From positions 1 to 33,055 of the forward strand of contig NZ_PNBY01000080.1 of assembly GCF_005886875.1 (NCBI RefSeq): a DNA stretch of 33,055 nucleotides, given 5' to 3'. Position 1 is the stretch's first letter; the number at the start of each line of letters is the position of its first letter. A program made the translations under genes and the position numbers. The notes beneath the pieces are model-generated. The model was not told the DNA's origin. It worked only from the letters and a program-made list of their open reading frames with translations, and did not search any database. This DNA comes from Pseudoalteromonas aurantia (GTDB lineage Bacteria > Pseudomonadota > Gammaproteobacteria > Enterobacterales > Alteromonadaceae). Positions 9,117 to 18,700 of the stretch are shown piece by piece.

Positions 9117-9881
9117 ATGTTATTAAATTATAAGCAAACAGGATCAGGACCAGACCTTATCTTGATGCATGGCCTGTTTGGGTCTCTTGAAAATTTAAAT
9201 GTGATTGCTAAGACGTTGTCTGAGCATTTTACTGTTTACAATGTGGATTTACGTAACCATGGTCGTTCTTTCCATAGCGATGATATGAGCTACCCACACA
9301 TGGCTGGCGACATTAAAGCATTACTTGACCATCTAAATATACATAAAGCCCATGTTGTTGGACACTCTATGGGCGGTAAAGTTGCGATGCAATTTGCATC
9401 GTCGTTTGACCAGCACGTTAATAAATTGGTCGTTTTAGATATTGCGCCTGTTACTTATCCCCCTAGGCACGATGAAATTATTGTCGGATTAAATAAAGTT
9501 AGTGCATACACTAACGTCTTAAATAGAACTCAAGCAGATGAAATCCTGAGTGAACATATTGACATGCCGGGCGTGCGGCAATTTCTATTAAAAAGTTTAG
9601 CTAAAAATACTGCTGGTTTCCTATCGTGGCGATTTAACCTCCCAGTGATAGCAAACGCGTACTCAAATATTGTTGCCAATATAACAAATGAGTCACCATG
9701 TCAGTGTGAAACATTGTTTGTTAAGGGTAATAATTCTGACTATATATTAGCTGAGCACAGAGAAGCGATTGTTAAAGCCTTTCCAAAGGCGACTGCGAAA
9801 GTCATTCACGGAGTAGGCCACTGGCTGCACGCAGAAAAACCTGCAGCTGTAAATAAATCAATTCTTGATTTTCTTCAATAA
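9117..9881 (+). CDS. ybfF: Alpha/beta-hydrolase, YbfF-type esterase
   Basis: A cytoplasmic serine esterase of the alpha/beta-hydrolase fold; E. coli YbfF acts on acyl esters and acyl-CoA in vitro, and its physiological substrate is unclear. The 254-residue protein shows the oxyanion loop HGLFGS (about 18-23), the nucleophile elbow GHSMGGK with Ser84, a likely acid residue in VKGNNSDYI, and the catalytic His in GVGHWLHAEKP near the C-terminus. The ATG at 9117 was preferred because GAGGAG (9106-9111) is correctly spaced from it and overlaps the alternative GTG at 9111. It is divergent from seqA and first in a run toward fur that matches the E. coli gene order. Confidence 0.92.
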   Translation: MLLNYKQTGSGPDLILMHGLFGSLENLNVIAKTLSEHFTVYNVDLRNHGRSFHSDDMSYPHMAGDIKALLDHLNIHKAHVVGHSMGGKVAMQFASSFDQHVNKLVVLDIAPVTYPPRHDEIIVGLNKVSAYTNVLNRTQADEILSEHIDMPGVRQFLLKSLAKNTAGFLSWRFNLPVIANAYSNIVANITNESPCQCETLFVKGNNSDYILAEHREAIVKAFPKATAKVIHGVGHWLHAEKPAAVNKSILDFLQ

Positions 9882-9967
9882 ATGTTCTGTTTTTGTTGTA
9901 CCGGCCTTAATTTATGTTTATTGAATATGTTATAGTAGACGCCGTTTAAGTTTTCAGTTGGGTGCAT

Positions 9968-10189
9968 ATGGTCAGCCAGTATATTAATGAATTTGAAACC
10001 CTAGGACTGTATTTCGCTTTAGCGGGTATATTCTTTTTTATCGGAATGGCGATTCAAGACGTTTTAAAAAAAGGCAATGTACCCAAATTTGGTCGATATA
10101 CTGTATGGCTAGTATTATTTCTTGGCTGTTCGGGTTTCATAGCTAAAGGCCTTATCCAAGTGTTTTGGCAAGGTGCAGGTGTTGGATAA
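9968..10189 (+). CDS. Small membrane protein, DUF2788 family
   Basis: A 73-residue protein with two hydrophobic helices: about 12-28 (LGLYFALAGIFFFIGMA) and about 45-65 (YTVWLVLFLGCSGFIAKGL), joined by a short basic loop (QDVLKKGNVPKFGR). It is a probable inner-membrane hairpin of unknown function. The conserved place between ybfF and ybfE in Alteromonadales and Vibrionales identifies it as a DUF2788 protein. The start is uncertain: a GTG lies two codons upstream at 9962, and neither has a strong ribosome binding site. A two-base gap separates its stop from the next start. Confidence 0.8.
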   Translation: MVSQYINEFETLGLYFALAGIFFFIGMAIQDVLKKGNVPKFGRYTVWLVLFLGCSGFIAKGLIQVFWQGAGVG

Positions 10190-10191
10190 AA

Positions 10192-10470
10192 ATGGCCAAA
10201 TCTGAAACAGATAGGACGACGATTGATTTATTTGAAAATGAGAAGCGCCCAGGTCGACCAAAAACAAACCCACTCCCTAGAGAGGTTCAGTTAAAGGTTA
10301 ACAAGCGTAATCAGATAAAAAGAGATCGCGCCAGAGGGTTAAAACGTGTTGAATTTAAGGTTTCTTCAGAGCTTTATCAAGCCTTGAGCGATATGGCCGA
10401 TGAACAAAACATCAGTCGCAGTGCTCTGATAGAAACTATCTTGCAAGAGAAATTAGCGAATAACAGATAG
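10192..10470 (+). CDS. ybfE: YbfE-like ribbon-helix-helix protein
   Basis: A 92-residue probable DNA-binding protein. The N-terminal half is basic and polar, with ENEKRPGRPKTNPLPREVQ (residues about 16-34) containing an AT-hook-like GRPK. The C-terminal half has a ribbon-helix-helix pattern: the strand RVEFKVSSELYQALSDMA followed by a helix with ISRSALIETILQEKL. In E. coli ybfE is induced by LexA, but no intact LexA box is visible upstream here. The start at ATG 10192 was chosen over an in-frame ATG at 10165 because the longer version overlaps the DUF2788 gene and adds an unlikely MARCRCWIK leader. It is 14 bases before fldA and co-transcribed. Confidence 0.87.
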   Translation: MAKSETDRTTIDLFENEKRPGRPKTNPLPREVQLKVNKRNQIKRDRARGLKRVEFKVSSELYQALSDMADEQNISRSALIETILQEKLANNR

Positions 10471-10484
10471 AAGGTAAGTATTTA

Positions 10485-11012
10485 ATGGCAAGCGTAGGTA
10501 TATTTTTCGGCAGTGACACTGGTAACACAGAACATGTTGCTAAAATGATTCAAAAAGAGTTGGGTAAACAGCTCATTGACGTCAAGGACATTGCAAAAAG
10601 TAGTAAAGAAGAAATTGCTGAATTTGATCTGATCTTATTCGGTATCCCTACTTGGTATTACGGCGAAGCTCAATGTGACTGGGATGATTTTTTCCCAGAG
10701 CTAGAAGAAGTGGACTTCGAAGGAAAATTGATCGCAATCTTTGGTTGTGGTGATCAGGAAGACTACGCAGAGTATTTCCTTGATGCAATGGGCATGGTAA
10801 ACGACATTGTAACTGAACGTGGTGCAATCGTTGTTGGACATTGGCCAACTGAAGGTTATCAGTTTGAAGCGTCTAAAGCGATGGCTGGTGACGATCACTT
10901 TGTTGGTTTAGGTATTGACGAAGATCGTCAACCAGAATTGACAGAAGAACGTGTTAAAGCATGGTCTAAGCAAGTATATGATGAAATGTGTCTTGCGGAA
11001 CTAGAAGACTAA
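10485..11012 (+). CDS. fldA: Flavodoxin I
   Basis: A long-chain flavodoxin of 175 residues, a soluble FMN electron carrier for flavodoxin:NADP reductase partners such as methionine synthase, pyruvate formate-lyase activation and isoprenoid enzymes (IspG/IspH). The FMN phosphate loop is SDTGNTEHVAK (about residues 10-20). The isoalloxazine-stacking segment is GIPTWYYGEAQCDWDD (about 54-69), and the second FMN loop is FGCGDQEDYAEYF. The sequence is strongly acidic, as is typical. It lies directly upstream of fur, as in E. coli, where flavodoxin helps under iron limitation. The 104-base gap to fur contains only a tiny TGCAC/GTGCA hairpin. Confidence 0.96.
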   Translation: MASVGIFFGSDTGNTEHVAKMIQKELGKQLIDVKDIAKSSKEEIAEFDLILFGIPTWYYGEAQCDWDDFFPELEEVDFEGKLIAIFGCGDQEDYAEYFLDAMGMVNDIVTERGAIVVGHWPTEGYQFEASKAMAGDDHFVGLGIDEDRQPELTEERVKAWSKQVYDEMCLAELED

Positions 11013-11116
11013 TTTCAAGACTACTTTGCACTTCGTGCATTAGCGCGTTATTCTTAGGTCGTAGCAGCGTCGTGTTATGGCTTAAGACAAAATTATAATT
11101 AATTGAGACAGAGTGA

Positions 11117-11563
11117 ATGACTGATCACAACTTAGAGTTAAAAAAAGCAGGCTTAAAAGTAACATTACCAAGAATTAAGATTCTTGAAATTTTACAATCG
11201 CCTGATAACCAACACATCAGTGCAGAAGATGTGTACAAGATTTTACTCGATAAAGGTGAAGAAATCGGCCTAGCGACTGTATACCGCGTACTGAACCAAT
11301 TTGACGATGCCGGCATCGTCACACGTCATCACTTTGAAGGCGGAAAATCAGTATTCGAACTGTCAGGTAGTACACACCATGATCACTTAGTGTGTTTGAA
11401 GTGTGGCAAAGTTGTTGAGTTTGAAGACGATATGATTGAAACACGCCAAGAACAAATCGCGACTGAAAATGGGATCCGCCTAACCAATCACTCACTTTAT
11501 TTGTATGGTGAGTGTGAAGACACAGAGGCATGTAAAAAATATGCTGATGAAAATGGCAACTAA
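11117..11563 (+). CDS. fur: Ferric uptake regulator Fur
   Basis: A 148-residue iron-responsive repressor that binds Fur boxes when loaded with Fe2+. It has an N-terminal winged helix with recognition-helix motif LATVYRVLNQFDDAG (about 52-66) and a C-terminal dimerisation domain. The regulatory His cluster is GSTHHDHLVC. The structural zinc cysteines C93/C96 (CLKC) and C133/C139 (CEDTEAC) sit where E. coli Fur has its own. A canonical downstream terminator closes the unit. This is Fur rather than Zur: it matches Fur in length, position and acidic C-terminus. A Zur regulator, predicted to act at 29293, is not encoded in the window. Confidence 0.97.
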   Translation: MTDHNLELKKAGLKVTLPRIKILEILQSPDNQHISAEDVYKILLDKGEEIGLATVYRVLNQFDDAGIVTRHHFEGGKSVFELSGSTHHDHLVCLKCGKVVEFEDDMIETRQEQIATENGIRLTNHSLYLYGECEDTEACKKYADENGN

Positions 11564-11580
11564 ACATTAGTAGCTTTTAT

Positions 11581-11606
11581 AAAACCGGCTTATAGGCCGG
11601 TTTTTT
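11581..11606 (+). terminator. Rho-independent terminator of fur
   Basis: A 9-bp stem AAAACCGGC/GCCGGTTTT (11581-11589, 11596-11604) with a 6-base loop and a run of six T residues, 18 bp after the fur stop. Confidence 0.93.
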
Positions 11607-11782
11607 ATATGCATTAATAACAACCTTATGTCTATAACTACTCACCGTCTTTAAAAAAGCACAGAACATCTAGATTTCATCACCTAATCCGCTTCATGAT
11701 TTTGACCATTTTCATGTTTAATTTCTCATAAAATCATAGGGGTATCCAAAATTACCCGGACTTCTACTATGCTTATATTTAA

Positions 11783-11811
11783 TTGGCTATTTATCCATAC
11801 ATAGGTACAAT
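11783..11811 (+). promoter_or_regulatory. Promoter of ABC exporter gene
   Basis: TTGGCT (11783-11788), a 17-bp spacer, and TACAAT (11806-11811) form a good sigma-70 promoter. The predicted leader of about 22 bases ends at the ATG at 11840, which supports that start over the upstream in-frame TTG that lies inside the -35 box. Confidence 0.6.
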
Positions 11812-11839
11812 CATACGCTTAAAGTCAAGGAGTAACTTA

Positions 11840-13684
11840 ATGCTAAAAGTTTTTGAGCGTGCCACCAACCCATTTCCGGATAAAGTCATAGCCCCCCCAC
11901 CTAATTCATTATTTTCATTTTGTAGATTTTATACTAAAGGCATGGAGTGGCCTCTACTTGCAATGTCGTTGAGTGCTGCCCTGTTAGCAATATTAGAAGT
12001 TGCTCTATTTGGTTTCATGGGTGACTTAGTAGATTGGCTATCTACCTACACACCAGAAACACTCCTAGAGCACAAAAAAGACGAGCTGATCTTCATGGGG
12101 GTCGTTACCCTTATTGCGTTACCACTGATCACAGTATTTCATTCTGCCGTTATTCACCAAAGCCTACTTGGCAACTACCCCATGTCTATTCGCTGGCAAG
12201 CACATCGTTATTTGTTAAAACAAAGCATGGAGTTTTACCAAGGTGAGTTTGCCGGAAGAATATCAACTAAGGTAATGCAAACGTCACTCGCAGTCAGAGA
12301 AACAGTAATGAAGTTACTGGATGTGTTAGTTTATATTTTAGTGTATTTTGGCGCTATGCTAACGCTCGTAGCAAGTTCAGATATTAGACTCATGCTCCCA
12401 TTAGTTATTTGGCTATCGCTGTATATCACGATACAAATGTACTTTGTGCCAAAGCTGAAAAGTATTGCGACAACTCAAGCAAATGCACGCTCAGAAATGA
12501 CTGGCAGGATTGTTGATAGCTATACTAATATCTCAACAGTTAAGCTTTTCTCTCATACTCAACGAGAAGAACAGTACGCAAAAGAGAGTATGGAAGTCTT
12601 CATCGACCCAGTATACAAACAAATGCGTTTGGTAACGGGTCTAAATGTGAGTATTCAAGCGATTAATTATTTACTCGTATTTACCATCGCAGCGATATCG
12701 TTATACCTTTGGTCATTCAGTGCAATAACAGCTGGTGCAATTGCGATCACGCTCGGTTTGGCGCTTAGGTTAAATGGCATGGCGCAATGGATAATGTGGG
12801 AAGTCAGTGGCCTATTTGAAAACATAGGCACTGTTACCGATGGGATCTCAAGCCTCTCAAAGCCATTAGATGTGACAGACATACAGCAAGCTAGAGAACT
12901 CAATTTAACCCAAGGTCAAATTTCATTTAATAATATTAAATTCGCCTACAAGCGACGTGACAAAGAGAGTGAAACATATGTTATTGATGGCCTAAACTTG
13001 CACATCAAACCAGGTGAAAAAATTGGTGTTGTGGGTCGTTCTGGGGCTGGTAAATCCACCCTCGTAAATCTATTATTACGATTTTATGACCTATCCGAAG
13101 GTAACATATGCATTGATGAACAAAAAATTAGTGATGTGAAACAAGAGAGTCTGCGACAACATATTGCAATGGTTACCCAAGACACGTCTTTATTACATCG
13201 AAGTGTCGCAGATAACATTTTATATGGTCAACCAGTTGCAACACATGAACAACTGGTCGCTGCGACCAAAAAAGCACAAGCCTATGACTTCATACAAACA
13301 TTAGAGGACAGTCATGGCAATATCGGCTTTGACGCGCAAGTGGGTGAACGTGGCATTAAACTATCTGGTGGTCAGCGACAACGTATCGCAATTGCAAGGG
13401 TCTTGTTAAAGAATGCCCCTATATTGATCCTTGACGAGGCAACCTCCGCGTTAGATTCTGAAGTAGAGGCTGCTATTCAGGGCAGTCTAAACGACCTAAT
13501 GAGCGACAAAACCGTTATCGCGATTGCTCATCGCTTGAGCACAATTGCTCAAATGGATAGGCTGATAGTGATGGATGGCGGAAAAATAATTGAAGAGGGA
13601 TCTCATGAAAAATTGCTTAGTATGAAAGGCGTTTATGCTAAGCTATGGGCGCACCAAACTGGTGGTTTTATTGGCCTTGAGTAA
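11840..13684 (+). CDS. ABC exporter half-transporter (membrane and ATPase domains fused)
   Basis: A 614-residue inner-membrane half-transporter of the MsbA/MdlB type, expected to act as a homodimer. The N-terminal transmembrane domain spans about 1-350 with six helices. The ATPase domain has Walker A GRSGAGKST (about 399), signature LSGGQRQR (about 508), Walker B ILILDEATS (about 528) and switch His in IAHRLS (about 562). The exported substrate is unknown; lipid or drug export are both possible. The start ATG at 11840 follows AAGGAG at 7 bases and a promoter at 11783-11811. Its 3' end overlaps the convergent TetR-family gene by 17 bases, so the two transcripts are antisense at their ends. Confidence 0.9.
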   Translation: MLKVFERATNPFPDKVIAPPPNSLFSFCRFYTKGMEWPLLAMSLSAALLAILEVALFGFMGDLVDWLSTYTPETLLEHKKDELIFMGVVTLIALPLITVFHSAVIHQSLLGNYPMSIRWQAHRYLLKQSMEFYQGEFAGRISTKVMQTSLAVRETVMKLLDVLVYILVYFGAMLTLVASSDIRLMLPLVIWLSLYITIQMYFVPKLKSIATTQANARSEMTGRIVDSYTNISTVKLFSHTQREEQYAKESMEVFIDPVYKQMRLVTGLNVSIQAINYLLVFTIAAISLYLWSFSAITAGAIAITLGLALRLNGMAQWIMWEVSGLFENIGTVTDGISSLSKPLDVTDIQQARELNLTQGQISFNNIKFAYKRRDKESETYVIDGLNLHIKPGEKIGVVGRSGAGKSTLVNLLLRFYDLSEGNICIDEQKISDVKQESLRQHIAMVTQDTSLLHRSVADNILYGQPVATHEQLVAATKKAQAYDFIQTLEDSHGNIGFDAQVGERGIKLSGGQRQRIAIARVLLKNAPILILDEATSALDSEVEAAIQGSLNDLMSDKTVIAIAHRLSTIAQMDRLIVMDGGKIIEEGSHEKLLSMKGVYAKLWAHQTGGFIGLE

Positions 13685-14270
13685 CCCCGTTACAAAATAT
13701 ATTGCACACCTGCTCCACTAACTCATTGAGCGCTGCTTCATCCAGCGGCGCTTTCCAGCTGATTGCTTGGTCCCAATAGCTGAGCTTTTTTAATGCCCCC
13801 CAAAAAAAACCGGCTGCAAATTCAGGGCTTATTGAGCCTAAACAATCTGTATTTGAAGCATCTTTAAACCATTGTAACATTGCCTTCTCACAGTCAATAA
13901 ATCGTTGATGCAAACTGTCAGCTTGCTTTTTAGAACGCATAGACTCAATGATCACAATTCTCGATAGCGTTAAATAATCTTCATCGTTTAATAACTCAAG
14001 GGCACTCATAGCCAAATGCTTGAGTTGTGAGTCAAATTGATAATGTGGAATAAATTGAATCGCAGTTAACGGGGTGATCCGTTCAATAAGCTGAGCGACA
14101 ACCGTATCAAAGAGGGCATCTTTAGTTGGAAAGTGTTTGTACAGTGTTCGTTTTGACACGTTCGCAGCTTTGCTGATCCCTTCCATTGTGGTTGCTGAAA
14201 GACCAAACTGTGCAAATTGAGCAATAGCCGCTTTCACTATATCATGCTGTTTTACGGAAAAGTCTGGCAT
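13668..14270 (-). CDS. TetR/AcrR-family transcriptional regulator
   Basis: A 200-residue repressor with an N-terminal TetR helix-turn-helix: IVKAAIAQFAQFGLSATTME (about 11-30) followed by GISKAANVSKRTLYKHFPTK with the recognition helix KRTLYKHF. The C-terminal part (about 70-200) should be the ligand-binding and dimer domain, of AcrR-like C-terminal type by eye. It is divergent from the RND efflux genes, with two operator-like repeats between, so local control of the pump and autoregulation are the natural inference. No clear Shine-Dalgarno sequence precedes the ATG. The inducer is not predictable from the sequence. Confidence 0.9.
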   Translation of the reverse strand: MPDFSVKQHDIVKAAIAQFAQFGLSATTMEGISKAANVSKRTLYKHFPTKDALFDTVVAQLIERITPLTAIQFIPHYQFDSQLKHLAMSALELLNDEDYLTLSRIVIIESMRSKKQADSLHQRFIDCEKAMLQWFKDASNTDCLGSISPEFAAGFFWGALKKLSYWDQAISWKAPLDEAALNELVEQVCNIFCNGVTQGQ

Positions 14271-14330
14271 AGTAAGCTTATATTCAGAATATTAATCTTT
14301 CATTTTAATCAAAACTTGGCAAAATAAAAA

Positions 14331-14381
14331 GTAAACGATCGCGTTTACCTTAATTGAAAATCGGTATACACTTGCGTGTAC
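14331..14381. promoter_or_regulatory. Two operator-like repeats between tetR-type gene and RND pump
   Basis: GTAAACGATCGCGTTTAC (14331-14348) and GTATACACTTGCGTGTAC (14364-14381) agree at 13 of 18 positions and start 33 bp apart, three helical turns. Each is an imperfect inverted repeat. A possible promoter uses GTTTAC (14343-14348) as -35 and TATACA (14365-14370) as -10, so bound repressor would cover both boxes. Confidence 0.55.
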
Positions 14382-14554
14382 TTGCACAAAAGTCGACCTT
14401 TAGCCCTTATTTTTACGTTATAGGGTATGAAATGAACAGTACAAGGTAGTCTTTTTGAGTTGTCAATCATCCTGACCCACTATATTGCCAACTCACAATA
14501 ACACTTATGTCTATAAATCAATTAAATGACATAAAAATAGGATTTGGAGTGTTT

Positions 14555-15727
14555 ATGTACCCCCAGTTTAGCAGTCGTGTAAAACTTTTTTCTATCGCAA
14601 TGACTTCTGTTGCGCTCTTAAGTGCGTGTCAAGAAGCCCCGCCAGCCGCTGAATCAGCTGGAATGCCACCCGCACAAGTTAGTATTCAAAAAGTCACAAG
14701 GGAGTCTATCCCTATCACAATTAAATTACCGGCCACACTTGCAGGTAATAAAGAGGTAGAAATTCGAGCTCGAGTACCCGGTATTGTCGCATCACGCAAC
14801 TTTGAAGAAGGTCAAAAAGTAATTGCAGGCCAATCACTATTTACACTCGACCTCGTGCCTTTTACGTTAGAAGTTGAAAAAGCGCAAGCAGAGCTTAATG
14901 CCGCACAAGCAAGTGTAAAGCAGGCTCAGCGAGAGCGCGATAGATTACGCAAGCTAAAAAATGAGCGTTCAGCATCAAAAAGGGACTTTGATAACGCTGC
15001 ATCTAACTATGATATTGCTGTTGCAAACTTAGCATCTGCAAAGGTCGTCTTAAATGAAGTTAAACTCGATCTAGAATATGCCCAAGTAAAATCACCCGTA
15101 TCTGGCATTATTGGTCGTGAGCTCGTTTCCGAAGGAAGCTATGTATCTGGTCCCGAAATATTACTCACTCAGCTCACTGAAACAGATACGATGCGGGTAC
15201 TGTTTGGGTTTTCTGAGCGAGAGCAGTTGCAAATGCGTAAAGATGTCGACAGTGGCAGTTTAACTCTACCAGTGAATAACGAGTTTGAAGCTCAGTTAAT
15301 ATTACAAGATGGCTCGCGGCACAATAATGTAGGAAAAGTTAATTTTAGTGATGTACGCGTTAATCGCTACACCGGCACCAGTGAAATGCAGGCCAAGGTA
15401 AATAATCCAAATGGCCAACTACGACCAGGTCAATTTGTCCGTGTTCAGCTTATTGGCGCAGTGCGTAATAATGCCGTCCTCTTGCCTCAACGTGCAGTCT
15501 TGGACAATGGCACGGGTAAATTCGTCTATGTCGCCACTGAAAATGAGCAAGGCGCAATGGTTGCACTACCCGCCCCCGTTGAAGTGGGTGAATGGGTAAG
15601 AGTCAATGATGGTAATTTTTGGGTGATCAGGAGTGGGTTAACTGATGGGCAGCCTGTGATCACAGAAGGTATTGCACGCATTTTCTTTCCAGGCATGCCC
15701 ATTACTATCGTAAATGAAGGAGAGTAA
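14555..15727 (+). CDS. RND efflux periplasmic adaptor (AcrA/MexA family lipoprotein)
   Basis: A 390-residue membrane-fusion protein bridging an RND pump to an outer-membrane channel. The signal peptide ends in the lipobox LLSAC (Cys25), so it is a lipoprotein anchored in the inner membrane facing the periplasm. Domains in order: beta-barrel/lipoyl half starting VEIRARVPGIVASRNFEEGQ-like sequence, an alpha-helical hairpin (about 110-165, rich in Ala, Glu and Lys: EKAQAELNAAQASVKQAQRE), second lipoyl half (VKSPVSGIIGRELVSEG), beta-barrel and membrane-proximal domain. The ATG at 14555 was chosen because GGAG precedes it and it gives a compact signal peptide; an ATG at 14507 adds 16 residues. The stop lies 4 bases before the permease start. 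Confidence 0.93.
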   Translation: MYPQFSSRVKLFSIAMTSVALLSACQEAPPAAESAGMPPAQVSIQKVTRESIPITIKLPATLAGNKEVEIRARVPGIVASRNFEEGQKVIAGQSLFTLDLVPFTLEVEKAQAELNAAQASVKQAQRERDRLRKLKNERSASKRDFDNAASNYDIAVANLASAKVVLNEVKLDLEYAQVKSPVSGIIGRELVSEGSYVSGPEILLTQLTETDTMRVLFGFSEREQLQMRKDVDSGSLTLPVNNEFEAQLILQDGSRHNNVGKVNFSDVRVNRYTGTSEMQAKVNNPNGQLRPGQFVRVQLIGAVRNNAVLLPQRAVLDNGTGKFVYVATENEQGAMVALPAPVEVGEWVRVNDGNFWVIRSGLTDGQPVITEGIARIFFPGMPITIVNEGE

Positions 15728-15731
15728 CACC

Positions 15732-18700
15732 ATGTTCTCTCGTTATTTCATTGATAGACCTATATTTGCATTTGTTATTTCTATCGTCATTGTATTGGCT
15801 GGTCTTGCCGCTATGCGCAGCTTGCCTGTAGCGCAATACCCAGAAATCGCCCCCCCTGTCGTGCAAGTTACCGCAGCGTACCCTGGCGCCTCAGCTGAAG
15901 TGCTAGAACAAACTGTCGCAGCACCCATTGAAAATGCCATTACGGGTGTTGAAGGCATGATGTACATGAGCTCCACCAGTACCAGTGCGGGTGCAACGAC
16001 CATTGCCGTTACGTTTGAAATTGGCACTGATGTTGACCAAGCCGCGGTAGACGTTAATAACCGGGTAAAACAAGTCGAAGCACGACTCCCTGAAGAGACA
16101 CGTCGACAAGGCGTGCAAGTGACTAAGGGTTCATCCAGCTTCTTACAGGTCCACGCTTTCTACTCCCCCGATAACACTCGAACCAGTTTGTGGACTTCTA
16201 ACTTTGTAACAATGAATATTTTAGACCGAATTAAACGAATACCCGGCACAACCAGTGTGCAAATTTTCGGTGCAAAAGATTATGCAATGCGTGTGTGGCT
16301 AAGACCCGACATTATGAGCCAACTCGCTGTTACTGTCGAAGAGGTTGCGGGCGCTATTCGCGAGCAAAACTCTCAATATGCAGCGGGGAAAATTGGTGCG
16401 ACACCGACTTCAGAGCATGCACAAGAATTAGTCTACAGCGTTACTGCACAAGGACGCCTATCGACACCTGAAGAGTTTGATAACATTATAATTCGTGCTA
16501 ACCCTGATGGGTCAAATCTAAGGCTTAAAGACGTTGCCCGCGTTGAATTGGGCTCAAAAGATTACGATTTTGCGGGTACATTGAATGGTAAAGAAGCGGT
16601 TTTACTTGGCATATTCCTACAGCCTGGTGCCAATGCGTTAGACGTCGCTGACCAAGTTAATCGTACGATAGAAGAGTTAAAAACACAATTCCCCGCTGGT
16701 TTAGCACATGTAACATCATACGACACGACCCGTTTTGTGGAAGTATCAATCCGAGAAGTGATCATAACGCTAGTTGAAGCCATGGGTTTAGTGTTCTTGG
16801 TCGTTTATCTATTTTTACAAAATTGGCGGGCTACGCTCATTCCAACCTTAGCGGTCCCTGTCTCTTTACTTGGTACATTTGCGGGTATGTTTATGTTAGG
16901 TTATTCGATCAATACCTTAACGTTATTCGGCATGGTGCTATCAATTGGCATTGTGGTTGATGATGCAATCGTTGTGTTAGAAAACGTTGAGCGTATCATG
17001 CATGAACAAAAATCATCAGCCAGAGATGCGGCAATACAAGCAATGAAAGAGGTCAGTGGCCCCGTTATTGCTATTGTGTTAGTACTGTGTTCAGTGTTCG
17101 TGCCAATCGCCTTCTTAGGCGGGTTAACCGGTGAATTATTCAGACAGTTTGCCATCACAATTTCAATTGCGGTGAGTTTGTCTGGTGTTGTGGCATTAAC
17201 AATGACCCCTGCCCTGTGTGTGCTTATTTTAAAGCAAGAGCATAAACAAACAGCCGTTTTTTTCTTATGGTTTAACGCATGGTTTACCAAAATAACCGGT
17301 AAGTATGTGGGTGCTGTTAGCTTTATGGTGCGTCGGGGCTTGTTGGGATTAGCATTAGTAACAGCTATGATCACCGCAACCGGTTTACTATGGAAAAACA
17401 CACCAGGCTCATTAGTACCTGATGAAGACCAAGGATATTATGTTTCAGCGATTTTCTTACCCGATGGTGCGTCATTAGAGCGCACCGCAAAAGTGGTTGA
17501 TGAAGTCATAGCTGCCGTTCAGTCAAATCCAGCAAATGAAAATGTTGTCGCTTTCACGGGCTTTGATTTTATCGGAGGTGGTTACAAAAATAGTGCCGCA
17601 ACGTTATTTGTCACCCAAAAGCACTGGGATGAAAGAGAAATAGATACGAAGTCACTCGTTGGTGAACTCTATATAAAAACGGCACATATTAATGAAGCGC
17701 TGGTACTTGCCTTTAACCCTCCACCGATATTTGGCCTAGGAAACACCGGCGGCTTTGAAGTCTACTTACAAAATAAAGGAGCTGGCGGCCATGAAAAGCT
17801 AAAGCAAGGTATGCAATTAGTAATGGCTGAAGCACAAAAAAGCCCAGTATTAGCAAGCTTACAAACATTGTGGCGGCCTAATGCACCGCAGCTCAAAGTT
17901 CACATGGATCGAGAGCAAGCACGCGCAATGGGAGTAAATATTAATAGTGCTTTTACAGCGTTAGGAGCGAATTTAGGTACATATTACGTCAATGATTTCA
18001 ATAAATTTGGGCGAGCCTGGCAAGTACTACTATCGGCTGAAGCTGAGTTTAGAATGACACCAGAAGACGTGGGCCGCATTTATGTAAAGAATAACCAAGG
18101 AGACATGGTGCCTATATCAGCATTCACACAAGTTGAGTACAGCAGAGGGCCGGAAAACCTTGAGCGATATAACAATTTGTCAGCGGTTAAATTATTGGGC
18201 GAAGCCGCGCCAGGATATAGCTCTGGTCAAGCCATTGCAGAAATGGAACGTATTGCTAAGTTAGTATTACCGCCCGACATGACTTACGACTGGACAGGCT
18301 CAGCCTACCAAGAAAAGCAAAGTTCAGGCACAACTGCTTTAGCCCTTGGACTTGCAGTGATTATGGTCTTTTTAATACTCGCTGCTCTGTATGAACGGTG
18401 GTCTTTGCCTTTGTCTGTATTGTTAGCACTGCCCTTTGGTACGTTTGGCGCACTTATTTCTGTGTGGATAGCTGGCCTCACTAATGATGTGTATTTTCAA
18501 ATTGGACTTGTCACGCTACTAGGTCTTGCCAGTAAAAATGCCATACTCATTGTTGAATATGCGCTGATGAAATACCAACAGGGTTGGAGTGCCAGTGCAG
18601 CGGCGCTTGAGGCTGCTAGGTTACGTTTTAGACCCATTATTATGACATCACTAGCCTTTATATTGGGCGTGGTCCCGCTTGTTTTAAGCTCAGGAGCAGG

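Noticed and set aside
9887..9902. Possible LexA box (CTGT-N8-) before the DUF2788-ybfE genes
   Set aside because: The second half reads TACC rather than ACAG, so only one half site is present.
11085..11113. AT-rich sequence before fur resembling a Fur box
   Set aside because: Too few matches to the 19-bp consensus to support autoregulation from sequence alone.
11117..11563. Possibility that the Fur-family gene is Zur
   Set aside because: Sequence, length, cysteine placement and location after fldA all indicate Fur.
11783..11839. Upstream in-frame start for the ABC exporter
   Set aside because: That start lies inside the likely -35 box; the ATG at 11840 has AAGGAG in front.
16901..17401. 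166-codon open frame on the minus strand within the RND permease gene
   Set aside because: It is antisense to a well-supported permease gene; the composition shows frame-shadow features and no ribosome binding site or known motif.
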